Shown here piece by piece: positions 14,288 through 21,845 of a stretch of DNA of 26,397 bases. Under the pieces are notes generated by a model. The model was not told where the DNA came from. It worked only from the letters and a program-made list of their open reading frames with translations, and made no database searches. The DNA is from Pseudomonadota bacterium (GTDB taxonomy: Bacteria > Desulfobacterota > Desulfovibrionia > Desulfovibrionales > Desulfovibrionaceae), in the NCBI GenBank assembly GCA_023390395.1, contig JAEWCY010000071.1:1-26397 (forward strand), in the 5' to 3' direction. The position numbers were made by a program, and so were the translations under genes. Positions within the stretch are counted from its first letter, which is position 1. Each line of letters begins with the position of its first letter.

Positions 14288-15599
14288 CACGGCCGGGGCC
14301 AGGGCCATGCTGGAAGGGCTGCGCCCGGCGCGCACCTACGGCAAGGTGACCAAGGTGGTGGGGCTCATCGCCGAGGGCAGGGGCATCCGCGCCCCGGTGG
14401 GCTCGGTGTGCCAGCTGCTCTCCGACGACGGGCAGACCGTGCGCGAGGTGCCGGCCGAGGTGGTGGGGTTTCGCGACGGGGCCTGCCTTTTCATGCCCTA
14501 CGACGACCTGCGCGGCATCGCGCCCGGGACGCTCATCCGCAACACCAGCACGCCGCCGCTTTTTCCCGTGGGCCGGCGCTACCTGGGCCGGGTCGTCGAC
14601 GCCTTCGGCACGCCCCTGGACGACGGCGAGCCGCTTGCCCCCACGCGCTTCAACCCCGTTTTCGCCCCGGCCCCGGCCCCCATGGACCGGCCGCGCATCT
14701 GCGACCCCATGGACGTGGGCGTGCGGGCGATAAACGGCCTTTTGACCCTCGGCAAGGGCCAGCGCGTGGGCATCATGGCCGGCTCGGGCGTCGGCAAGTC
14801 GACGCTCATGGGCATGATCGCGCGCAACACCAAGGCCGACGTCAACGTCATCGGCCTGGTCGGCGAACGCGGCAGGGAGCTGCGGGAATTCATCGAAAAG
14901 GACCTGGGGCCCGAGGGCATGGCCCGGTCGGTGGTGGTGGTGGCCACCTCGGACAAGAGTCCGCTGATCCGCATGCGCGCGGCCTACGCGGCCACGGCCA
15001 TGGCGGAATTTTTCCGCGACGAGGGCAACGACGTCATCCTGATGATGGACTCCGTCACCCGTTTCGCCATGGCCGGGCGCGAGGTGGGCCTGGCCGCCGG
15101 CGAGCCGCCGACCACGCGCGGCTACACGCCTTCGGTCTTCGCCCAGCTCCCCAAGCTCCTGGAGCGGGCCGGCAGGAACGGCAAGGGCAGCATCACCGGC
15201 ATCTACACCGTGCTCGTGGACGGCGACGACTTCAACGAGCCCATCGCCGACGCCGTGCGCTCCATCCTCGACGGCCACATCGTGCTCACGCGCGACCTGG
15301 CCGACCAGGGGCACTTCCCGGCCATCGACGTGCTGCGCTCGATAAGCCGCCTGCGCTCGGACGTGACGCCGAAAGACGCCCTGCAGGCCGGCCGGGAGCT
15401 CATCCGCATCCTGGCCACCTACCGGCGGGTGGAGGACATGGTCAACATCGGGGCCTACGCCCGGGGGGCCAACCCGGACATCGACCGGGCCATCGACATG
15501 ATCGGCCCCATCAACGACTTCCTGCGCCAGGACGTGGCCGACAGCGCCAGCCTGGAGCAGAGCTTCGCCGCCATCCTGGAACTGGTCGGCAAGAAGTAG
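14274..15599 (+). CDS. fliI: Flagellum-specific ATPase FliI
   Basis: A 441-aa F1-beta-like hexameric ATPase that unfolds and delivers substrates to the flagellar type III export gate. Walker A GSGVGKST is at 170-177, Walker B VILMMDSVTR at 254-263, and the family block GEPPTTRGYTPSVFAQLPKL follows. The start at 14274 is within fliH; the ribosome site is weak, suggesting coupled translation. It is the last gene of the operon: no fliJ follows, and a minus-strand gene ends 7 bases beyond its stop, with no separate terminator between them. Confidence 0.97.
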   Translation: MPVLDTAGARAMLEGLRPARTYGKVTKVVGLIAEGRGIRAPVGSVCQLLSDDGQTVREVPAEVVGFRDGACLFMPYDDLRGIAPGTLIRNTSTPPLFPVGRRYLGRVVDAFGTPLDDGEPLAPTRFNPVFAPAPAPMDRPRICDPMDVGVRAINGLLTLGKGQRVGIMAGSGVGKSTLMGMIARNTKADVNVIGLVGERGRELREFIEKDLGPEGMARSVVVVATSDKSPLIRMRAAYAATAMAEFFRDEGNDVILMMDSVTRFAMAGREVGLAAGEPPTTRGYTPSVFAQLPKLLERAGRNGKGSITGIYTVLVDGDDFNEPIADAVRSILDGHIVLTRDLADQGHFPAIDVLRSISRLRSDVTPKDALQAGRELIRILATYRRVEDMVNIGAYARGANPDIDRAIDMIGPINDFLRQDVADSASLEQSFAAILELVGKK

Positions 15600-15606
15600 C
15601 CTGGCC

Positions 15607-15834
15607 TTAGCCGGCGCTGCCCGGCGGCGGGGCCTGCCCCGTGGCCGAGAGCCGCGCCTCGATGCGCTCGAGCAGCACGTTTTGCCGCTCCAGGAGCTCC
15701 ACCGCCCGGTTGATCTTCCAGTACCAGCACACGATCTCCCGACAGACCAGAAAGATCACGGCCAGGACGAGCAGCGTGATCAGAAGCGAGACCAGGCCGC
15801 CGCCGTAGCTGCCGTATTCGTACCATCCGTGCAT
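15607..15834 (-). CDS. Small single-pass membrane protein with C-terminal helix
   Basis: A 75-aa protein with one hydrophobic helix (about 12-32, LVSLLITLLVLAVIFLVCRE) followed by WYWKINRAVELLERQNVLLE (about 37-56), a heptad-like helix likely to form a cytoplasmic coiled coil, and a short Pro/Gly tail. Small proteins of this TM-plus-coil layout are common in bacteria, but I assign no function. AAGGAGG stands just before the start at 15834, strong support for a real gene. It lies 45 bases downstream of the MFS transporter on the same strand and may be cotranscribed. Its stop is 7 bases from the fliI stop, so the two transcripts must converge. Confidence 0.8.
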   Translation of the reverse strand: MHGWYEYGSYGGGLVSLLITLLVLAVIFLVCREIVCWYWKINRAVELLERQNVLLERIEARLSATGQAPPPGSAG

Positions 15835-15879
15835 GGTTCCCTCCTTCTCCCGCGAGACTGACCTGTTTCGGCCGGCCGG

Positions 15880-17064
15880 TCAAACGGTTCCCGGCGCTTT
15901 TCCGCCAAGCCCCAGGCTCATGGCCGCGCCGCCCAGACAGGCCGCCGCGCCCACCAGCAGAAAGCCGCCGTAGCCCACGGCCGCCACGGCCGCGCCGCCG
16001 AGGATGGGGCCGAGGAAGCTGCCGGCCTGGAGCGAGAGCATCATCAGGTTGGCGTTGAGCCCCCGGTAGGCCGGCTCGGACAGCTCGTACATGAAGGCGT
16101 TGAGCGACGGCGAGCCCACGCCCATGCCAAGCCCGAGCAGCGCCGCCGCGGCGAAGGTCACGGCCGGGCCGTGGGCGAAAAACAGCAGCACGAAGGTGGC
16201 CCCGGTGACCAGGTAGCAAAACCGGATGAGGAGGATTTTGGGCGCCACGTCGAAGACGCGGTTGGCGAAGACGCGAAGGAGAATCATGCACGACGTCTGG
16301 ATGGAGAAAAAGACGCCCACATGGGCAAGGCCCCGCGACAGGAAAAGGCTTTTGGCCAGGAAGAAAAGCGAGGCGAAGCTCAGGTAGTAGACGGCGTTGA
16401 CGGCCAGCAGTTGGGCGATCGGCCGTTTGCGGGCGTTTCGGGCCATCGCCGCCAGGGACGGCCGGAGGGCCGGGGCGTGCTGCGGGCGCGCGGCCACGCG
16501 CCGGCCGAGCACGGCCACGACGAGCAGGGCCGGGACCAGGGCCAGGGCCATGCCGGCGTAGCCCTGGGGGTAGGAGACCACGGCCGGGGAGAGCCAGTCG
16601 AAGACCGGCGGCACGATGGAATAGGGCAAGAGCATGGCCACGGAATACATGCCGAAGGCCTGCCCCGTGCGCGTGGGCGGGATGACGGCCACGAGCATGG
16701 TCATGGCCCCGGCGGAAACGAGCGCCACGCCCAGGCCGTTTGAAAGCCGCACGGCCAGAAGCGCCGGCGGGCTGGCGGCGTGGAGGTAGGCCAGGCCGCA
16801 GCCGCAAAGGACGAGGATGCCGGTCCCGGCCGTGCGGGCGGCGTTTCGCACCGTCAGGAAGGGGCTCACGAACAGGTAGCCGGCCATGGTGGCCAGGGAC
16901 GAGGCCCCAATGAGAAGCCCCCGCCAGGATTCGGGCACGCCCAGCGCCTGGAGGTAGACGTAGAGGCTGTAGAAGACCGTGATGTTGCAGTAGGACAGGA
17001 AGATCATCAGGCAAAGCCCGACGAACTCGAAGGTGAAGATGCGGGCCTTGGGCTGGGTGTGCAT
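15880..17064 (-). CDS. Major facilitator superfamily transporter
   Basis: A 394-aa inner-membrane secondary transporter with about 12 hydrophobic helices. The first is near residues 10-32 (FEFVGLCLMIFLSYCNITVF), and the halves are joined by a basic loop near 190-215 (RRVAARPQHAP, ARNARKRP). The start at 17064 puts the first helix at the usual distance; the frame is open to 17181, but that extension is Arg/Pro-rich. No good ribosome site is visible before 17064, so the start is less certain than the gene. Substrate unknown; the overall pattern resembles the YfcJ/arabinose-efflux kind of MFS drug or sugar exporters. The envelope cassette lies upstream on the same strand behind a terminator-like hairpin. 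Confidence 0.86.
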   Translation of the reverse strand: MHTQPKARIFTFEFVGLCLMIFLSYCNITVFYSLYVYLQALGVPESWRGLLIGASSLATMAGYLFVSPFLTVRNAARTAGTGILVLCGCGLAYLHAASPPALLAVRLSNGLGVALVSAGAMTMLVAVIPPTRTGQAFGMYSVAMLLPYSIVPPVFDWLSPAVVSYPQGYAGMALALVPALLVVAVLGRRVAARPQHAPALRPSLAAMARNARKRPIAQLLAVNAVYYLSFASLFFLAKSLFLSRGLAHVGVFFSIQTSCMILLRVFANRVFDVAPKILLIRFCYLVTGATFVLLFFAHGPAVTFAAAALLGLGMGVGSPSLNAFMYELSEPAYRGLNANLMMLSLQAGSFLGPILGGAAVAAVGYGGFLLVGAAACLGGAAMSLGLGGKAPGTV

Positions 17065-17141
17065 ACGGTTGCGTCGCGAGGCCGCCGGATAGCCCGGCGC
17101 GCGCGGCGGCGTCAAGGGCCGGCGCGGCGGCCGGACAAGAA

Positions 17142-17176
17142 ACGCGGGCGGCCCGGGATTTCCGGACCGCCCGCGT
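17142..17176 (-). terminator. Terminator-like hairpin after the distal outer-membrane protein gene
   Basis: Perfect 10-base arms ACGCGGGCGG (17142-17151) and CCGCCCGCGT (17167-17176) enclose a further CCGG/CCGG pairing. On the minus strand the tail reads TTTCTTG, a weak U-tract, 20 bases after the stop at 17197. It probably ends the three-gene cassette before the MFS gene. Confidence 0.6.
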
Positions 17177-17196
17177 CGCATGGGCAGGGGCGGGAA

Positions 17197-18189
17197 CTAA
17201 AACTTGACGGCGAAGGAGGCGTAGACCGTGTCGCCGAGGAAGCTGTTGGTCGCGCCCAGGCCGTGGAGCCATTTGGCGATGAGCATGACGTCCTTGCCGC
17301 CCACGGGAATGGCGTAGGTCGCGGCCGGGCCGATGCCCGTGCCCGAGGAGTAAAACGAGCCCATGGTTGCGCCCGAGCCGCTGTCCGGCGTGGTCTGGGC
17401 CACGAGGTAGCCCACCGCGCCAAGGGCCAGGCGTTCATTGAAATGGTAGGCGGCGGTCCAGTCCACGTGGAGCTGGTTGCCGCTCAAGTACTTGGTGGTC
17501 GCGTTCTCGGCGTTGATCATGTAGCCGGCGTTGACCGACAGCTCGAACTTCTTTTTGCTCAGCCAGGTGAAGGCCACGTTGCCGTCGAAGCTGGCGTAGT
17601 TCATGCCCAGGTTGGTGAGCTTGCTCTTGTCGTAGTAGCCCGTGGGCAAAAACACGATGGGCGAGACGGCCAGGTGGCATTCGCCGAAGTTCCAGCCGGC
17701 GATGACCGGCATGAGGAAGATGTCGGAAAGCCCGCCCCGGTCGCCGCCGCCGCCGAAATCCAGCTGGTGGGGCGTGTCGAGGCCGGTCGTGCGCGAGCGG
17801 CGGCTGTAGTCCGCGGCCACGTCGCCGGTGATGTGTTCGTTGAGGATAAACGGCACCCCGACGCCGAGGCCCAGGAAGCCGTTCATGGCCGGCACGTCGA
17901 ACAGGTAGGAGAGTTTGGTGATGTTGATCACCGAGGTGTCGTCGATGCCGGCGAAGAGGCGGCCGGCCTTGTACGTGGAGTCCATGTGGGTGGACTGGTA
18001 GAGGGTGTCGTTTCGCACGTAGAAGCCCGAGGCCGGGATAAGCCCCATGAGGAAGTCGCCGTAGGCCCCCTGGATGTAGTGGCTGGCCCCGCCTTCCACG
18101 GCCAGGGCCGGGCGCGGGGCGGCGGCGAGGGCCAGGGCAAGGCACAGGGCGGCGAGGAAAAGCGGGGCGGCGTGAGGACGGTGGGACAT
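17197..18189 (-). CDS. Outer-membrane beta-barrel protein, Phenol_MetA_deg/transporter-like family
   Basis: A 330-aa exported barrel. The signal peptide covers residues 1-30 with cleavage at ALA/VEGG, and the mature start VEGGASHYIQGAYGDFLMGL is typical of the family named from a putative meta-pathway phenol-degradation outer-membrane protein. Alternating strands run to a C-terminal VYASFAVKF, whose final Phe is a BAM-type barrel signal. The start at 18189 has AAGGA six bases upstream. It is the third gene of a minus-strand set with the Ntn hydrolase (76-base gap) and another barrel. Family members are presumed channels for hydrophobic or aromatic compounds, a role inferred from pathway context and not shown here. 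Confidence 0.83.
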   Translation of the reverse strand: MSHRPHAAPLFLAALCLALALAAAPRPALAVEGGASHYIQGAYGDFLMGLIPASGFYVRNDTLYQSTHMDSTYKAGRLFAGIDDTSVINITKLSYLFDVPAMNGFLGLGVGVPFILNEHITGDVAADYSRRSRTTGLDTPHQLDFGGGGDRGGLSDIFLMPVIAGWNFGECHLAVSPIVFLPTGYYDKSKLTNLGMNYASFDGNVAFTWLSKKKFELSVNAGYMINAENATTKYLSGNQLHVDWTAAYHFNERLALGAVGYLVAQTTPDSGSGATMGSFYSSGTGIGPAATYAIPVGGKDVMLIAKWLHGLGATNSFLGDTVYASFAVKF

Positions 18190-18264
18190 GGGAATCCTTC
18201 CTGGGGTTATGGCTTTGCCCGTCACGGGGGGAGAGTCCCGCGACGGGCGTTGGCCGGGTCAGCG

Positions 18265-19383
18265 TCAGGGCATGGCCGCGGGCTTGGCCGTGGCGGTCAC
18301 GTCGAGGTAATCGGGCGCGAGCTTCGTGGGGATGTTTTGCATGGCTGTCCCGGCCTTGGCCAGAGCTTCCTTCAGGTCCACGTAGCGCCAATTCTTGTTG
18401 TCGTAGGTGCGGAAGTAGTAGCGGCCGCGCGCCGTGTCCACCGCCCCGACCCACTGCGTGACGTCGCGCACGATCCCGGCCGGCGAGACGTCGCGCACGG
18501 TTCCCATGGGAATGTCCACGTTGTCGATGATGGTCATGGCCAGGGCCAGCCCGGCGTCGGGACCGGTCACGGGGGAGGCTGTCTGGGTCAGGGCCACCAT
18601 GCGCAGGAAGCGGCTCGGCGGGGTGAAGTCCCCGGGCAGCCCGAGCATGCCCGAGCCCTGGCCGGTGGGGTCGATCTTGAAGCCGTCGAGCGCCTTGGGC
18701 GCGGCGTTGACGGCCGAGAGGTTGACGTAGTTGCTCAAGTAGATGCGCATCCAGTCGAAGTCCGGGGCGTTGGTGAGTACGCCCAGGGGGTTGTCATGAA
18801 CCTTCGTCTGGCCGCCGACATGCTCGATGACGATGCTGTCGCCGGTGGCATCGTGGACGGTGAAGTGCAGGGGCAGCGGACCCACGGTGATGCCCTTGGA
18901 GGCGGACGGTCCCTGGCACACGCGCACCTGGGCAAGGCCCGCCCGCACCTCGGCCACGGTGGCGAACTGGGACAGGAGCCAGTTGACCACTTCGTACTGG
19001 GCGATGGTCCGACCGGCCTCGGCCGGCTCAAAGGAAGCGTAGCCGGCGAAGCCGGGGAACAGCAGGCCGCCGGCCACCAGCCCCTTTTCGTTGACGCCGT
19101 CGATGAGGATGGGAACGCCGTGGGAATTCATGCCGATAAAGCCGTATTTGGCCGTGAAGGGCAGGCCCTTGGACGAGCCGTCGGGCAGGGTGCCGACAAA
19201 GGTCGTGCCCTTGGGCACCACGGACACGCCGGCTTCTTGCGGTTCGGCGTATTCCATGGTGCGGGCGTAGACGACGGCCCCGTCCGTGGTCTTCAGGCGG
19301 AAGCTGGTGCAGGCGTCGGCGCGGCCGAGCGCGGCCAGGACGAACACGGCCGCGGCCAAGGCGGCCATTGGGCGGGAGCGCAT
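18265..19383 (-). CDS. Exported choloylglycine hydrolase-family amidase (Ntn hydrolase)
   Basis: A 372-aa linear-amide hydrolase of the bile-salt hydrolase/penicillin V acylase family, here periplasmic. The signal peptide (1-24) is cut at ADA/CTSF, which exposes Cys25 as the N-terminal nucleophile without a propeptide. Arg41 in YARTMEYA sits at the spacing of the catalytic Arg; Glu44 stands where many members have Asp. The block VLTNAPDFDWMRIYLSNYVN contains the conserved Asn. AAGGAGGT seven bases before the start at 19383 is a near-ideal ribosome site. Gram-negative members cleave penicillin V, bile salts or acyl-homoserine lactones; the substrate here is open. It sits between two outer-membrane barrel genes, suggesting joint uptake and deacylation of an amide. 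Confidence 0.9.
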   Translation of the reverse strand: MRSRPMAALAAAVFVLAALGRADACTSFRLKTTDGAVVYARTMEYAEPQEAGVSVVPKGTTFVGTLPDGSSKGLPFTAKYGFIGMNSHGVPILIDGVNEKGLVAGGLLFPGFAGYASFEPAEAGRTIAQYEVVNWLLSQFATVAEVRAGLAQVRVCQGPSASKGITVGPLPLHFTVHDATGDSIVIEHVGGQTKVHDNPLGVLTNAPDFDWMRIYLSNYVNLSAVNAAPKALDGFKIDPTGQGSGMLGLPGDFTPPSRFLRMVALTQTASPVTGPDAGLALAMTIIDNVDIPMGTVRDVSPAGIVRDVTQWVGAVDTARGRYYFRTYDNKNWRYVDLKEALAKAGTAMQNIPTKLAPDYLDVTATAKPAAMP

Positions 19384-19402
19384 CGCTGAGACCTCCTTCG
19401 GG

Positions 19403-20275
19403 TTAAAAAAGTTTGGGGATGATCGGCGTGAGGGTGAGCTTGAACGTCCATTCCGTGCCGGCGTCGCGCGGCCGGATGACGGAATAGTCGGCCTCCGCGC
19501 CGATTTTCACCGGCAGCTTGCCCAGCATGACGAGCTTGGCCACGCCCAGGCCCACGGGCAGGGTCAGGGCCTTGTCCGCGTCCTTTTGCGTCCAGTCGAT
19601 GAGCACGTTGGGCGACATCCCGACCTGCCAGGTGGGGACGGGAGAATACCACAGGAAATACTGCGCCTTGGTGAGGCTGACTTCCTTGCGGGACGGGTCG
19701 CCCCCCACGGACCACCACTGCTGGGGGAAGATGCCGGCCACCCACTTCTCGTCCATGTACACGGCGGCCAGCGCCCCGCCGAGCTGCCACTTGCCGTTGC
19801 CGAGCTGCTTGTCCGAAGCCGTGGGAAACACGGCCGTGGGCCCGAGGCCGAACAGGAAGCCGGAGTTGCTGGAGCTCGGCGCGACCATGGCCATGAACTC
19901 GGCGTCGCCCAGGCCGAACTTGTAGTCGACCTTGTGGAGGCCGCCGGCATAGGGCGTGTTGTAGACCGGCAGCACCGGCCGGGCGATCAGGCGCAGGTCG
20001 CTCGGCAGGTCGAAGGTGAGGACCGGCTGGAAGTTGTAGTTGAACTGCGGCTTTGGGTCCTTGAACAGGCCGCCCCTTGGCGATTGGATGAGGTTCAGGT
20101 TGAACTGGTTGGTGATCATCCACAGACTGCCCACAGGGTTGCTCGATTCCTGGGTCAGCTTTTGCATGTCCTGCTGCCCTGAGGCGGGAGCCGCAGTCTG
20201 CGCCAGGGCGAGAGGTTGGAAGCAACAAATGGCCACGACGCAACACAAGGCAAGCAGAGAGGTCTTGCTGTACAT
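19403..20275 (-). CDS. Outer-membrane protein of the transporter family often annotated as 'neuromedin U'-like
   Basis: A 290-aa exported protein. The signal peptide (about 1-25) ends ALA/QTAAP. The mature part begins with an LTQESSNPVGSLWMITNQFN block, followed by FNYNFQPVLTFDLP, FGLGDAEFMAMVAPS, FLFGLGPTAVFPTASD and LGNGKWQLGGALAAVYM. This order matches a widespread bacterial barrel family that databases have mislabelled 'neuromedin U'. The C-terminus is IIPKLF, again a barrel-type Phe. The start at 20275 is set by the signal peptide; the ribosome site is weak. First gene of the minus-strand cassette, 19 bases before the Ntn hydrolase. Presumed outer-membrane channel; no substrate known. 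Confidence 0.8.
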   Translation of the reverse strand: MYSKTSLLALCCVVAICCFQPLALAQTAAPASGQQDMQKLTQESSNPVGSLWMITNQFNLNLIQSPRGGLFKDPKPQFNYNFQPVLTFDLPSDLRLIARPVLPVYNTPYAGGLHKVDYKFGLGDAEFMAMVAPSSSNSGFLFGLGPTAVFPTASDKQLGNGKWQLGGALAAVYMDEKWVAGIFPQQWWSVGGDPSRKEVSLTKAQYFLWYSPVPTWQVGMSPNVLIDWTQKDADKALTLPVGLGVAKLVMLGKLPVKIGAEADYSVIRPRDAGTEWTFKLTLTPIIPKLF

Positions 20276-20521
20276 GTCCCAGGAACCCTTTGGGTTGAGG
20301 GTCGGAAAGCTGGTAAGGGAAGACTTGGGCCGCCGCTGTCGCCGCATCCGTCAGCCATGTCGCCGCAATGCCGCAACACGCCTCTTCTCATCGCAGACCC
20401 GTTCAACCATGAAGCGCTCCCGATGTCCAGTCCGCGCATTGACCCGGCGGGCCCGGGGACGCTAAGGACTTGCCACGGCCATACCGGCCCGGTCCCCGTC
20501 GTTACGCCAAGGAGGCCCCCC

Positions 20522-20761
20522 ATGCTTCGCCGACTCGTCGCCGCGTCCTGCCTCGCCCTGGTCGCCTTGAGCCTGGGCTGCGCAGGAACCGAACCCAAAT
20601 CCGACAACGTGGCCAAGGAAACCCTCGACGCCGACTACCGCGACTGCGAATCCAGGGCCTACGTGTCCACGGCGCTCATAAGCTCGCCGGGCGAGGCCAC
20701 GGACAAGCAGCAGGAAATCATCGACGCCTGCATGCAGGAAAAGGGGTACGCCGTAAAATGA
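20522..20761 (+). CDS. Small lipoprotein, unknown function
   Basis: A 79-aa lipoprotein. The N-terminus MLRRLVAASCLALVALSLGC is a type II signal peptide with lipobox SLGC, so Cys20 would be lipidated. The 60-residue mature part is polar and contains DYRDCESRAYVSTALISSPG and IIDACMQEKGYAV; its two Cys could form a disulfide, giving a small helical hairpin of the kind common in short envelope lipoproteins. AAGGAGG six bases before 20522 fixes the start. The stop overlaps the thioesterase start as ATGA. The gap to the divergent barrel gene (20276-20521) shows no strong promoter; TTGACC near 20449 is only a weak candidate. Confidence 0.86.
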   Translation: MLRRLVAASCLALVALSLGCAGTEPKSDNVAKETLDADYRDCESRAYVSTALISSPGEATDKQQEIIDACMQEKGYAVK

Positions 20762-21282
20762 CGCCGCCCGAAAAACGTTCCCTCGATCCCAAGCCCGTTT
20801 CGGCCAGCCATGTGGTCATGCCCCAGCGCATGCTGCCTTCGGACGCCAACCCGGCCGGCAACGTCCACGGCGGCGTCATCCTCAAGTACATCGACACCGC
20901 CGGCGGCATCGCCGCCATCCGCCACGCCCGCTCGGCCGTGGTCACGGCCTCCATCGACCGCATGGATTTCCTCAAGCCCGCCTACATCGGCGAGGTGGTG
21001 ACCTTCATGGCCTCGGTCAACCTCGTGGGCGCCACCTCCATGGAAGTGGGCGTGCGCGTGGAATGCGAAAACCCCGTCACCGGCGAGACGCGCCATGCCG
21101 GCTCGGCCTACCTGACCTACGTCGCCCTGGACGCCGACCGCCGGCCCCATGCCGTGCCGCCGCTCATTCTGGAAACCGAGGACGACCGCCGCCGCAATCG
21201 CGAAGCCGCCGCCCGCCGCGAGGCCAGGCTCCACGAGCGCCGCCGCGAGCGCGATTCCCAGCGCCAGGGCCAGTCCGAATAA
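20758..21282 (+). CDS. Acyl-CoA thioesterase (hotdog fold, YciA/BACH type)
   Basis: A 174-aa cytoplasmic hydrolase of acyl-CoA thioesters. The hotdog signature is clear: Asn31 and HGG (37-39) in ANPAGNVHGGVILKYID, with Asp46 at the catalytic position, then VTASIDRMDFLKPAYIGEVV (about 62-81), typical of the BACH/YciA branch. The last 35 residues are a very Arg/Glu-rich helix (RRRNREAAARREARLHERRR), an extension beyond the core fold. The start lies within the lipoprotein stop (ATGA). A thioesterase coupled to a lipoprotein and followed by a ThiS/E1 pair is unusual; the substrate is unknown. Confidence 0.9.
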   Translation: MTPPEKRSLDPKPVSASHVVMPQRMLPSDANPAGNVHGGVILKYIDTAGGIAAIRHARSAVVTASIDRMDFLKPAYIGEVVTFMASVNLVGATSMEVGVRVECENPVTGETRHAGSAYLTYVALDADRRPHAVPPLILETEDDRRRNREAAARREARLHERRRERDSQRQGQSE

Positions 21283-21304
21283 CCCCGCCGAGGGAGAACA
21301 CACC

Positions 21305-21604
21305 GTGGCCGAGACCATCGACGACCTGACCGTCAACTACGAAGAGGACGGCGTGCTTTTGACCAAGGAACTGGACAAGGTGATCCTGTCGCGCGGCGCC
21401 TGGACCACCATCCTCTTCCGCTTCACCCAGTGGGACCCGAAAAAGGACGCCTACGGCCCGGACCGCTACGCCATCCGCCGCTACAAGAAGTCCGGCGACG
21501 CCTACCGGGTCCAGTCCAAGTTCGCCATCTCCAGCCGGGACCAGGCGAAAAAGATCATCGACGCCCTGGCCGGCTGGATCGAGGCGCCCGAAGGCGAGGC
21601 GTGA
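21305..21604 (+). CDS. Conserved small protein of unknown function beside ThiS/E1
   Basis: A 99-aa soluble protein starting at GTG with GAGGGAG upstream. It has an acidic N-terminus, then VLLTKELDKVILSRGAWTTI, a central TQWDPKKDAYGPDRYAIRRY and a C-terminal SKFAISSRDQAKKIIDALAG helix. It has no Cys, no signal peptide and no membrane segment. I recall similar uncharacterised proteins in delta-proteobacteria but cannot name a family. The stop overlaps the GTG start of the ThiS-like gene (GTGA), so stoichiometric, coupled expression is likely. A partner or regulator of the sulfur-carrier pair is an inference from position only. Confidence 0.8.
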   Translation: MAETIDDLTVNYEEDGVLLTKELDKVILSRGAWTTILFRFTQWDPKKDAYGPDRYAIRRYKKSGDAYRVQSKFAISSRDQAKKIIDALAGWIEAPEGEA

Positions 21605-21840
21605 ACCGAGCCGTTTCCGTGCGCCTCCTGGCCGGGCTGGCCAGGCAGGCCGGAAGCGCGCCGCCGGACGGCCGCCTGGAGCTGGCCGACGGCGAGACCG
21701 TGGCCTCGCTTGGGGCGCGCTGCGGCGTCGATCCGGCGGCCGTGGGCACGGCGCTGGTCAACGGCCGCCCGGCCGGACCCGAGGCGCGCCTGGCCCCGGG
21801 CGACGACGTCGTTTTCGTGCCCCCCATCACCGGAGGCTGA
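21601..21840 (+). CDS. ThiS/MoaD-like ubiquitin-fold sulfur carrier
   Basis: A 79-aa beta-grasp protein starting at GTG (or possibly a later codon). Its pattern is VSVRLLAGLARQAG, LELADGETVASL, ALVNGRPAG, LAPGDDVVFVPPITGG. The C-terminal Gly-Gly at 78-79 is the site activated by adenylation and then thiocarboxylated in this family. MoaD supplies sulfur to molybdopterin, ThiS to the thiazole of thiamine; the PPITGG ending is of MoaD-like type. The E1-like gene follows after 5 bases, completing a carrier/activating pair. No other molybdopterin or thiamine genes are nearby. Confidence 0.87.
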   Translation: MNRAVSVRLLAGLARQAGSAPPDGRLELADGETVASLGARCGVDPAAVGTALVNGRPAGPEARLAPGDDVVFVPPITGG

Positions 21841-21845
21841 AAGCC

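Noticed and set aside
15628..15641. Hairpin CGGGGC/GCCCCG as terminator of the flagellar operon
   Set aside because: It is short, lies inside the 75-aa gene and has no T-tract; GC-rich coding DNA yields many such pairings.
16780..19389. Plus-strand open frame opposite the MFS and envelope cassette genes
   Set aside because: It is an antisense shadow of genes with signal peptides, good ribosome sites and family motifs.
20449..20473. Promoter TTGACC with TAAGGA for the lipoprotein operon
   Set aside because: The -10 is poor and the spacing is 18; kept only as a weak possibility in the lipoprotein entry.
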